A stretch of DNA of 64,000 nt from Bacteroidota bacterium (GTDB lineage Bacteria > Bacteroidota > Bacteroidia > Bacteroidales > F082), in contig JAERTD010000038.1 of NCBI GenBank assembly GCA_016845175.1, forward strand, positions 1 through 64,000. Reading direction: 5' to 3'. Positions within the stretch are counted from its first letter, which is position 1; every line of letters begins with the position of its first letter. The notes below the pieces were generated by a model. It was not told where the DNA came from and made no database searches. It saw nothing but the letters and a program-made list of their open reading frames with translations. Below are positions 26,601 to 34,130 of this stretch, one piece after another. The position numbers and the translations under genes are program-made.

Positions 26601-27692
26601 GAAACCTCCGAATTAAAGATCACCTATGAGGTGATGGGTTCTGATGTAGTGAGGTTTTATAAAAAAGTCTCCAGTGAAGTTGATTTTGACGAACTGAAAT
26701 TCTATATCGACGGCAATCTAATCCAAAGCTGGTCGGGAACCACTGAAGGCTGGACACAGGAGTCATTCCCTATCTCTGTCGGAGTACATACCATGAGATG
26801 GGTTTATGAGAAAGACTTTAACGGTGCCGGCGGTGGCGATTGTGCCTGGGTTGACTATATTGAGTTGCCTGCCATGATGGTTACCACCATTTTTGCGGGT
26901 CCTGACGATGAAATTTGTGAGGGAATTCCTTATCAGTGTTTGGGTTCCTCAACCAACTTCAGCACCATTAACTGGACGACATCGGGTGATGGTAGTTTCG
27001 ATTTTAACAACATACTCATGCCGCTTTATACTCCGGGACCACAGGATTATATCGATGGAAATACTACGCTTACCATGACCATCGTAGATATTGATGGAGA
27101 TACTTATGAGGATGAGATGTTATTGACTTATCTGTACACTCCTGAAGCACCTGAAACTCCAGAGGGACCAGACTATATTGATGTATATAAAGTAACAGAA
27201 ACCGATTACACCACCAGCCTGCAAAGTGGTGCCAATGCCTACCTCTGGGAATTGATTCCGGAAGAGGCAGGTACCGTTGTTGGTGACCTCAACAATGCAA
27301 CCGTATACTGGGATATCAACTATCTTGGCGAAGCCACCTTACAGGTAGCATCCGTTAACGATTGTGGTGTGGGTGACTATTCAGAAGCTCTGGAAATCAT
27401 GGTGGATAATACGGTGGGCGTTCACGAACTCGGAAATGCCATCGACCTTCAAATTCTCCCCAATCCAAATAATGGTGACTTCCTTATCCAATTGGAAAGT
27501 TCCCTTGAAGATGAGATGATCATACGCCTGACCAACTATGTGGGCGTGGATGTTTTCGTTGCAAAGAAGACTGTCATTAATGGATCCATGAGCTATCGTT
27601 TTGAAAAGGGTCAATTCCCAACAGGTATCTATATGCTTAGCATTGAGCAAGCTGGAAAAACCCATTCAGAAAAAATTGTAATCAGCAAATAG
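23628..27692 (+). CDS. Gingipain-like C25 cysteine peptidase with T9SS sorting domain
   Basis: Large secreted protease of 1354 residues. After a signal peptide (to about 26) comes a propeptide-like region with a C25 profile (about 30-230), then the catalytic domain opening with ALTGCEYLIISPDD. The dyad is His486 in HRDHGSETGW and Cys518 in SVNCLTG, spaced 32 apart as in gingipains. Acidic repeat regions with NDNGIIEFDEE and DNGYLDPGE (about 770-940) look like calcium-binding Ig-like domains. A jelly-roll-like region (about 950-1085) and an Ig-like module (about 1172-1258) precede the T9SS domain (IDLQILPNPNNGDFLIQLE to the end). The P1 specificity cannot be read with confidence. A terminator separates it from the S8 protease gene. 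Confidence 0.92.
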   Translation: MKTFTQRSTIVGLTVLLTFWSFVAFSQAQKISFEDSWNQHGIQILNQSPTALDLNFSLEEYSLNTYQVDKHSMEVITMKGVILPNNEGAPDIPAYSKYVAIPQGASVSVNLLNKRTEISENMEIAPAARLPKDNETTPIFRTKDHQIYATNALYPSNIITVSEPMKIRGVDVVLVSVSPFQYNPVSKQLLVHRDLEISLDFKGGNGQFGDNRLRSRWWDPIVKDMVINHESLPEINHNSSRALTGCEYLIISPDDATFLAWADSIRIFRHKQGITTQVVTTTEIGGNNNAAIEIYINDAYNTWDIPPAAVLLLGDYGTSGTTITSPIYDNYCASDNIFADVDNDHMADIIFARMTAQNAVHLETMIGKALNYERNPPVNPDFYNNPITAMGWQTERWFQMCSEIIAGYFENEHGKATVRENAIYQGNSSGPWSTAQNTNTILAEFGPNGLGYIPQSPSYLTDWGGNATRINNDINSGAFILQHRDHGSETGWGEPAYNTSNISGTQNTDLTFIFSVNCLTGKFNISGECFAEAFHRHEYGALGLIAATEVSYSFVNDTYVWGMYDNMWPDFMPDYGTTPESRDVLPAFGNVAGKYFLQQSSWPYNVSNKEVTYHLFHHHGDAFQTVYYDMPQDVDVTHEDIMLSTMDYFTIDAEEGALICLSIGEDILAVAEGTGDDLDIQIPLQEPGVIFDVIITKQNRFRYEAEVEVIPPNGPYCMYDEHSLTDSLANDNGIIEFDEEILVSLMMKNLGSEDADDVEVTLETICTDIEFIDSTESYGAMTTGSYVNRDDAFRLHISDGIPDQTEVQFDVVARDINDSTWTSKFFMMVNAPEIVADELLIDDSQAGNDNGYLDPGETAIMKVKMINEGHCPISDVLCSMQPFNQYITMMNDEFLISSLGLFGATWATFEVEVAADAPTGIIAEMRYNASAAGYSVDKVYFPKIGSIIEDWETGDFSKFDWQHAGDVQWDVTNQYPYEGFYHAKSGALQNGETSELKITYEVMGSDVVRFYKKVSSEVDFDELKFYIDGNLIQSWSGTTEGWTQESFPISVGVHTMRWVYEKDFNGAGGGDCAWVDYIELPAMMVTTIFAGPDDEICEGIPYQCLGSSTNFSTINWTTSGDGSFDFNNILMPLYTPGPQDYIDGNTTLTMTIVDIDGDTYEDEMLLTYLYTPEAPETPEGPDYIDVYKVTETDYTTSLQSGANAYLWELIPEEAGTVVGDLNNATVYWDINYLGEATLQVASVNDCGVGDYSEALEIMVDNTVGVHELGNAIDLQILPNPNNGDFLIQLESSLEDEMIIRLTNYVGVDVFVAKKTVINGSMSYRFEKGQFPTGIYMLSIEQAGKTHSEKIVISK

Positions 27693-27709
27693 TTACCGAT
27701 TCTCTTATG

Positions 27710-27750
27710 AAATGCCGCTTCTCAATACCAAATGAAGCGGCATTTTTTTT
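27710..27750 (+). terminator. Rho-independent terminator between the C25 and S8 protease genes
   Basis: AATGCCGCTTC and GAAGCGGCATT form a long GC-rich stem with a 12-nt loop, followed by eight T. The right arm contains an ATG in frame with the S8 gene, which argues that this ATG is not its start. Confidence 0.92.
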
Positions 27751-27788
27751 ACTTTCGCCCCAAACAATCATCCTTTAAAGCAACAACA

Positions 27789-29756
27789 ATGTCCGGAAAA
27801 TTATATATCACACTGATCTTCATTGCATTATTAGGAATAAGCGGTTTTGCTCAACAGCAATATTCCGATCAATATGCTACAGGAGAGTTTCTCATTCAAC
27901 TGGATACCGAGCTGGAAAGCACCCCACTGCTATCAGATCGCAATACCCTGGATCTTCAGCTGATTGAAGTCTTGTCAGAACGCTTTCATATCTATCGTGT
28001 GGCCTACGACCAAAGCCGTATGAGCCAGGAAACTGCATTAAGTAGCCTTAAGCAGGCTGAATCGGTAATCCATGCCCAAAACAACCATTTCATCAGTTTG
28101 AGAGGGGTTGATGAAATATTTCCCAATGATAGTTTATTTTCAGATCAATGGGCCTTGCATAATACCGGACAGAGTGGAGGAATAGATGGCGCAGATATCA
28201 GCGCTGCGGATGCCTGGGAGTTCACCACTGGTGGGGTCACTGCCCATGGTGACACCATTGTTGTAGCAGTAATTGATGGTGGTGGATTTTTGAGTCACGA
28301 AGACCTGTCACACTGGAAAAACCGCCATGAGATCCCCAACAATGGAATCGATGAGGATAACAATGGCTATGTGGATGATTATGATGGCTGGAATGCGTTT
28401 ACTAACAATGATCAGATTACCTACCACGACCACGGAACCCATGTGGCCGGGATTGTGGGTGCCATTGGCAACAATAACATAGGCGTATCAGGAGTGAATT
28501 GGGATGTTAAAATCCTTCCTGTGGTTGGATCTTCAAGCATTGAATCCATAGTGGTGAAAGCATTGGATTATGTGTTCACCGTTCGTAAACAATATGATGA
28601 GACCAATGGTGCCGAAGGTGCCTTTGTTGTGGCTGATAACTGTTCCTTTGGTAAAGATGGTGGCGATCCCGATGATTTTCCCATCTGGGAAGCCTTATAC
28701 GATTCTCTGGGATCCATTGGTGTCCTCTCCATGGGTGCCACAGCCAATAAAAGCTGGGATATCGATGAAACAGGAGATATCCCTACTGGTTTTACCACCG
28801 ATTATATGATTGCCGTCACCAATACCACTCATAAGGATGAGCTATATGCCAGTGCTGGTTATGGGGATACTGCCATTGATTTAAGTGCTCCCGGTACCCA
28901 TGTAATGTCCACCAAAGTAAACAACAACTATGGCTATAAAACTGGTACATCCATGGCAACACCTCAGGTAAGCGGTGCCATGGCCCTGCTGATGGCTGCA
29001 GCTGATTCTGCCTTTATGGATTATTATAAATCTAATCCGGCAGATGCAGCCCTGATGTTGAGACGATACATTCTTGATGGTGTGGATACCCTGCCCGACC
29101 TCAATGGAAAAACAGTTACTGGTGGTCGATTGAATGTGTATAATTCCATGATGTTGTTATTTGAGAGCCCGCTGAAAACTGATGTAAACTCTGTATCGGA
29201 CTCTTTACTGACCAATAGTATAGCTAAAGACACAGTGGTGCTGACCAATACCAGCTCGGATAGTGTTACCTATGATAGGTTTATTCCTGACCAACCCGAT
29301 TGGGTAAATCTGACAGCCGTATCAGGTATTTTAGCACCCGACAGTAGCGAGCCTATAATTATTCAATTCAATACCATGGGGCTGGATACCGGCAACTACA
29401 GTTGCGAACTTCACATCAGTTCTCCGGCCGAAAATGATATTGTCATACCCATTTCTCTCCATGTATTTACAGATGTCGGATTAAGGGAAAATCCAGAGGA
29501 GCGCATGCAGGTTTCTGTATTTCCCAATCCCTTTACCGTCCATTTGAACTTTGAATTTGAGTCAGATGATCATCAACCACTGCAATTGGAAATTTTCAAC
29601 GATTTTGGCCTGCTTTTAAGCTCAGAAATTCTTGAAGTGGATAAAGGGATGAACCATATTTCCAAAGATTTTTCACACTGGGAAAGTGGTTTGTATTTAT
29701 TCAAATTCTCAAGTAATGGCCAGGCAGTGGGCATGGGTAAAGTGGTGAAACATTAG
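27789..29756 (+). CDS. Subtilisin-like S8 serine peptidase with T9SS sorting domain
   Basis: Secreted protease of 655 residues, starting at the ATG at 27789, which gives a clean signal peptide (MSGKLYITLIFIALLGISGFAQ). The triad is Asp163 (AVIDGGG), His215 (HDHGTHVAG) and Ser388 (TGTSMATPQVSG). The Asp motif has DGGG where many have DTG/DSG. After the domain comes an Ig-like segment (about 460-560), and the end (VSVFPNPFTVHLNFEFES...SGLYLFKFSSNGQ) is a T9SS domain. It sits behind a terminator, so it probably has its own promoter (TACTTTCG near 27750 is a weak candidate). Probably acts with the C25 enzyme in extracellular protein breakdown. Confidence 0.93.
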   Translation: MSGKLYITLIFIALLGISGFAQQQYSDQYATGEFLIQLDTELESTPLLSDRNTLDLQLIEVLSERFHIYRVAYDQSRMSQETALSSLKQAESVIHAQNNHFISLRGVDEIFPNDSLFSDQWALHNTGQSGGIDGADISAADAWEFTTGGVTAHGDTIVVAVIDGGGFLSHEDLSHWKNRHEIPNNGIDEDNNGYVDDYDGWNAFTNNDQITYHDHGTHVAGIVGAIGNNNIGVSGVNWDVKILPVVGSSSIESIVVKALDYVFTVRKQYDETNGAEGAFVVADNCSFGKDGGDPDDFPIWEALYDSLGSIGVLSMGATANKSWDIDETGDIPTGFTTDYMIAVTNTTHKDELYASAGYGDTAIDLSAPGTHVMSTKVNNNYGYKTGTSMATPQVSGAMALLMAAADSAFMDYYKSNPADAALMLRRYILDGVDTLPDLNGKTVTGGRLNVYNSMMLLFESPLKTDVNSVSDSLLTNSIAKDTVVLTNTSSDSVTYDRFIPDQPDWVNLTAVSGILAPDSSEPIIIQFNTMGLDTGNYSCELHISSPAENDIVIPISLHVFTDVGLRENPEERMQVSVFPNPFTVHLNFEFESDDHQPLQLEIFNDFGLLLSSEILEVDKGMNHISKDFSHWESGLYLFKFSSNGQAVGMGKVVKH

Positions 29757-29763
29757 TTCCAAT

Positions 29764-30966
29764 CTACCTTTTAGATAACCAATAGGAAGGGTTCTGAAGG
29801 GTTTTTTCCCTCCATACTTCGAAATGCAACTCAGTCTTTCCTTTGAGGTTGGTATGGATGCGACCCAGTACTTCTTTGGTTTTTAACTCATCCCCTCTTC
29901 TGACATATACATCGTCCAGATTTGAATACACAGTGAAGTAATTACCATGCTTTACAATTACAGCCATATTGCTTGCCGTGATGGTGCTCACACTAACCAC
30001 AACACCATCAAAAACACAACGGGCTTCACTATCCTGTCCGGTGACGATATCGATGCCATTATTCTTGGTTTTCACATTTCTGAGAACCGGATGAGGATGT
30101 ACTCCGTAAGTGCTTGAAATAACCCCTCGTTCGGTGGGCCAGGGCAATTTTCCTTTATTATAGAAAAAGGAATCTGAAAGTTTCTTTTCTTCCGGTGTTA
30201 AGGCATAGGAATTACTGGTTCCGGCTGTTTTTTTAGGTTTGGTTTCACTGGCAATGATCTTCTCTATCTGCTTGTTTAATTTTCTGGCTTCTTTTTCCTG
30301 CTGCCGCAAACTTTTACGGAGCTGTTGCTCCTTGCCACTCAGATCTGATTTGAGGTTATTCTTTCGAATCTTTTCCTGTTCCAGTAAAAAGACCTGGTCG
30401 TTTTCCTTATCAAGTAGCTTCTTTTTGGTTGCCTTCTTCTGTTTCAGGTCGGCCAGTTCCTGCTCCTTGATAGTTTCTTTGGCCTGAATATTCTCAGCTT
30501 CAGTTCTTATAAAAGCGCTAATCTGATCCAGGTAACGGATTCGTTGATAGGCCTGATTGATATCATCAGCTGAAAAGAGAAAAATCAATCGGTTGTAGGA
30601 GGAGGTATATTTATAGGCTGTATAGGCCACCTTCACGTATTCCTCTTTTAGAGTTTTGAGCTCGGCATTAAGTTTGTTTACCGACAACTGGGCGTTGTCA
30701 ATCCGCGAGTTCAGGATATGAACCTCCTTTTTCAAAGTGGCCACCAACTCATTGCGACGATTCATTTTGTTGTCGATGAGGCGCAACTCGTTAAGGGTAA
30801 TATCTCTGTTTTTTCTGGTCTCCTTGAGCAGTTTGTTGGTATAGGCTATGTCCGCCTCCAGTTTTTTACGCTTGGCTTCCAGGCTTTGTTGGCTTTGCTG
30901 AGCTTGCATGCCGTAGCCCAGCACCAGCAGCGCAACCAAAAAAACCATATGTCGAAGCTTTAGCAT
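29764..30966 (-). CDS. EnvC-like murein hydrolase activator with degenerate LytM domain
   Basis: Periplasmic coiled-coil protein of 400 residues with a signal peptide (ending MQAQ). Long coiled coils occupy about 24-245 (KRKKLEADIAYTNKLLKE and onward), and a LytM/M23 domain lies at about 275-398. The zinc ligands are missing: the HxxxD position reads NNGID and the HxH position reads ELHFE. This is the pattern of EnvC, which does not cut peptidoglycan but activates amidases during septum splitting. It is the last gene of a conserved-looking block with DUF4292, TPR, dut and flippase genes, all on this strand with short gaps. Confidence 0.9.
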   Translation of the reverse strand: MLKLRHMVFLVALLVLGYGMQAQQSQQSLEAKRKKLEADIAYTNKLLKETRKNRDITLNELRLIDNKMNRRNELVATLKKEVHILNSRIDNAQLSVNKLNAELKTLKEEYVKVAYTAYKYTSSYNRLIFLFSADDINQAYQRIRYLDQISAFIRTEAENIQAKETIKEQELADLKQKKATKKKLLDKENDQVFLLEQEKIRKNNLKSDLSGKEQQLRKSLRQQEKEARKLNKQIEKIIASETKPKKTAGTSNSYALTPEEKKLSDSFFYNKGKLPWPTERGVISSTYGVHPHPVLRNVKTKNNGIDIVTGQDSEARCVFDGVVVSVSTITASNMAVIVKHGNYFTVYSNLDDVYVRRGDELKTKEVLGRIHTNLKGKTELHFEVWREKTLQNPSYWLSKR

Positions 30967-30980
30967 ATTTAAGTGTCTAT

Positions 30981-31805
30981 TTATAGGAAGGGTTCATATT
31001 TACGCGGTATTCTGAACGGAAACTTCTGAGGATTGTTTACCACTGTTTTGCTGTATTTCACCTCAATTTTCACCGGTTTCTGTGAGGTGATTTCTATGCG
31101 CATTTTTGCAGGAAACAACTGATCTCCCAGCGTCTGATATTCATCATAGAAGACTTGCAACTTATTGTTATCCTTCCCCAGTTCTTTAACATCGATGCGT
31201 CGGATGCGAAAGCTTTGGGGATCGAGCCATATTTGTTGCACCAGCACCTTGCTGCTTTGTTCATTTCCCTTTAGATGCTTTTTAAGCTTCCTTCTCTCCT
31301 GAATGGTGATCCGGTACAAGCCGTTATCGATGGTGGAACGGTATTTATTCACATCATACTGTGCCATATCATTCCCCAACAACAGGGCCTGAAAAATAGA
31401 ATAATCGATGGTAGTATGCAGCAGGCTGTCGATGAGCTGATATTTCCCGGACACATAGGTTTTATTCAAGCGGTTCAGAAATTTAATGGAATCATTACTG
31501 AGCATCAGCCGGCCGGCCTCAATTCCAAGAGCGGGTGAAAAGGATACCCAGATCAAGCTGTCTTTGCGTATTCTTAATTGCCCCGTAAGTTCTGTCCTGT
31601 TTTTCTCCTGGATGTATTGGATGTTCATTTTGGAAGTCAGGTATTCGAAGTCCATTTGGTTTTCCAATAGCTTCTTGTACAAATAATCGAAACCGTACTC
31701 TTTCAATGGTTTTTTCAGACTAGCCCGCTGGGTTTTACAGGATAGCATGCCCATCAGGAATGCCAACACAACAACTGCTGATATAAATCGGACTAACTTA
31801 CTCAT
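30981..31805 (-). CDS. DUF4292 lipoprotein
   Basis: A 274-residue lipoprotein starting at the ATG at 31805; lipobox MGMLSC puts the acylated Cys at about 23. The rest (YLTSKMNIQYIQEKNRTELTG, DSLIWVSFSPALGIEAGR, NKTYVSGKYQLID) has the amphipathic strands of the DUF4292 family, whose fold resembles LolA/LolB-type lipid carriers; that resemblance is inference. Its start overlaps the end of the TPR lipoprotein gene by 8 bp and the EnvC-like gene begins 14 bp later, so all three are co-transcribed. Function unknown, probably outer-membrane biogenesis. Confidence 0.85.
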   Translation of the reverse strand: MSKLVRFISAVVVLAFLMGMLSCKTQRASLKKPLKEYGFDYLYKKLLENQMDFEYLTSKMNIQYIQEKNRTELTGQLRIRKDSLIWVSFSPALGIEAGRLMLSNDSIKFLNRLNKTYVSGKYQLIDSLLHTTIDYSIFQALLLGNDMAQYDVNKYRSTIDNGLYRITIQERRKLKKHLKGNEQSSKVLVQQIWLDPQSFRIRRIDVKELGKDNNKLQVFYDEYQTLGDQLFPAKMRIEITSQKPVKIEVKYSKTVVNNPQKFPFRIPRKYEPFL

Positions 31806-33522
31806 ACAATTTTTTGTCCTTGATTTTTTTATCCAGTAAATCAGAGTAATCGCTTTGTTTTTTCGCGCGATTCCAATAATCATAGGCTTCTGTTTCCTTA
31901 CCTAAACGGTAGAGAATGTCTCCATAGTGTTCCAAGACCACTCCACTGGATTCACCACCGTTGCCATAAGCCTTTTTAATCCATTCCAGCGCCTCATCAT
32001 ACTTTTCCCGTTGGTATAAAACCCAGGCATAGGTATCTAAGTTATTGTGGTTGTAGGGATCCAGATTAACTGCCAGTAAGGCCATGGTTTCAGCTTTTTC
32101 CAGTCGCTCACCACGCAGGGATAAATAGTAGGCATAATTGTTCAGAACGATGGCATTGTCGGGAGTTATTTCCAGAGCCTTATCATAGGAAGCATAGGAA
32201 GCCTCATATTGCTTCAATTCGTTGTAGGTATCACCCAGGGTTGAATAAAACTGTTCCAGTAAGGCATTGTTGTTCACCACGAAATCCTTACCGGATTCCA
32301 AAAATGCCTTGGCTTTAACAAAATCTTTCATTTGAAAATTCGCAATACCTGCAAAGAAATAAGGCAAGGGATAAGATGGAAAATAGTCTATGGATTCTTC
32401 AGCATCCTTGGCCAGCTGATCATAATCTTCCAGATTCAGGTTGCAGAAAAGGGTTTGCTCCCAAATGGCATAATTAGATTGTTCTTCTTTGAGAATTTTA
32501 TGGAAAATATCGCGGGCCTTTTCATAATCTTCATTCTCATACAACATGGAAGCATAAAAAGTTTCCGAAAAAACATCATCAGGATGGGTGTTTTTAATGA
32601 TTTCGGATAGCTCCAGCGCCTGCTTTTTTTGTGTTTCACTCAATTCACCTTTGTAGTAGTTTACCAAAAGATTGATTTTCGTCCTCAGATCAAGTTCAGC
32701 ATTGGCCAATCCTATTTTGAGTTCTTCAAATGAACGAACCGTATCACCTTTTTGGTTGTAATAATCAGCCAGCGATATGTGAATATAGGGGTCGTCAGGA
32801 TTTATCTCCACTATTTTTTCATAAGCCGCAATGGCCTGGTCATCCAATTTGTGTTTGGCACAATACTCAGCCATCATGGCATAGTAACGGGTATCTTCAG
32901 GATATAAAGCAATGAGCTTATTATACTCTTCAATGGCCTTCTCCACTTCGCCAATCTCGTCGTAGAGCATGACTTTTTGTGAAGATAAGGCTTCATTGGT
33001 GCCTACCAGATCCTCAATACGATCGAGTGTTTCCACTGATTTTTTATAATCACCCACAAATCGATAGGCAAAACTCAATTCATTTAAAAAATTCAAGTCG
33101 TTGGGATATGAGGCCACCAGATCTTCATAGGAGGCGACATAGATATCGTATTTTTCATTGGATTTGGCCAGATTGGCATACAGCATTTGATACCATTTGT
33201 TATCTGGAGCCAGGGCACAGGCCTTGGTACAGGCATCCATGGCTTCATCTTTTCTGCCCATGGCCAATAGTATTCTTGCCTTTTCGTATAAGGAAGCGGC
33301 ATCTTTTGGATTGATTTGAAGGGCTTGTTCGTATAGATCATAGGCCTTTTGCAAATTGCCCAACTCCTTCTCTCGAACAGCTTTTCCAAAAAGGTCGGCC
33401 TGACTAACACGTTGTTTTTCTGTAAGCGTTTCGTCTTTGCTTGCCACTTCTTTGGTTCCTGAACAGGATGCCAAAAAAACTGTCAAAACAAAGATTACAC
33501 TTAATGGTTTTATAATTTTCAT
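31798..33522 (-). CDS. Tetratricopeptide repeat lipoprotein
   Basis: A 574-residue lipoprotein with lipobox FLASC (Cys at about 20) and about twelve TPR units spread over 45-560, for example GNLQKAYDLYEQALQINPKD and DQAIAAYEKIVEINPDD. It would lie in the periplasm, anchored by its acyl chain, as a protein-protein scaffold. It is coupled by overlap to the DUF4292 lipoprotein and follows dut after 85 bp. The block's gene content (flippase, lipoproteins, EnvC-like) suggests envelope assembly, but the partner is unknown. Confidence 0.88.
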   Translation of the reverse strand: MKIIKPLSVIFVLTVFLASCSGTKEVASKDETLTEKQRVSQADLFGKAVREKELGNLQKAYDLYEQALQINPKDAASLYEKARILLAMGRKDEAMDACTKACALAPDNKWYQMLYANLAKSNEKYDIYVASYEDLVASYPNDLNFLNELSFAYRFVGDYKKSVETLDRIEDLVGTNEALSSQKVMLYDEIGEVEKAIEEYNKLIALYPEDTRYYAMMAEYCAKHKLDDQAIAAYEKIVEINPDDPYIHISLADYYNQKGDTVRSFEELKIGLANAELDLRTKINLLVNYYKGELSETQKKQALELSEIIKNTHPDDVFSETFYASMLYENEDYEKARDIFHKILKEEQSNYAIWEQTLFCNLNLEDYDQLAKDAEESIDYFPSYPLPYFFAGIANFQMKDFVKAKAFLESGKDFVVNNNALLEQFYSTLGDTYNELKQYEASYASYDKALEITPDNAIVLNNYAYYLSLRGERLEKAETMALLAVNLDPYNHNNLDTYAWVLYQREKYDEALEWIKKAYGNGGESSGVVLEHYGDILYRLGKETEAYDYWNRAKKQSDYSDLLDKKIKDKKLYE

Positions 33523-33607
33523 TCGATTGATTCAATATTATGATTCAAAACTGCCTCTGCCTTATTAACTGGTTACCACTTGATCATTAGCAAAACAGAT
33601 AAACAAT

Positions 33608-34042
33608 TTATTTACGGCCTGTATGACCAAAGCCGCCGGCCCCTCTGCTGGTTTCTGTAAGTGAATCCACTTCCTCAAGTTCAGCCTGGACATGCTCGGC
33701 AACTATCATTTGAGCGATACGTTCTCCATCCTTCACCTCAAAATCCACATGGGATAAATTCACCAAAATCACCTTGATTTCTCCCCTGTAGTCAGCATCT
33801 ATGGTTCCTGGTGTATTCAAAACAGTAATGCCTTTTTTGTAAGCCAGCCCACTTCTTGGTCTGATCTGAGCTTCATAACCCACAGGCAATTCAATATACA
33901 ATCCGGTGGGTATCAGAGCCCGCTCCAGTGGTTTCAGAAGAACGGCTTCACTTAAATTGGCACGAATGTCCATGCCAGCAGAGGCAATGGTTTCATATTT
34001 GGGTAATTCGTGTTTCGATTCACGTACAACTCTTACTTTCAT
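33608..34042 (-). CDS. dut: dUTP diphosphatase
   Basis: Hydrolyses dUTP to dUMP, keeping uracil out of DNA; a homotrimer in the cytosol. The 144 residues are full length and carry the five motifs: [31 protein letters not shown] with the catalytic Asp, GERIAQMIV and [10 protein letters not shown]. The last motif has His where many have Ser. It is the second gene of the envelope block on this strand. Confidence 0.97.
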   Translation of the reverse strand: MKVRVVRESKHELPKYETIASAGMDIRANLSEAVLLKPLERALIPTGLYIELPVGYEAQIRPRSGLAYKKGITVLNTPGTIDADYRGEIKVILVNLSHVDFEVKDGERIAQMIVAEHVQAELEEVDSLTETSRGAGGFGHTGRK

Positions 34043-34130
34043 GTTTATATTCTTCTCTATTGATTTATTTTGTGCTCAAAGAAATCCAGCAGACAAAAGT
34101 AGTTAAAAATCATGGCCGCCTTTTATCTAT

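Noticed and set aside
27732..27788. Upstream start giving the S8 protease 19 extra residues
   Set aside because: The ATG and next codons lie in the right arm and T-run of a strong terminator; the ATG at 27789 starts a clean signal peptide.
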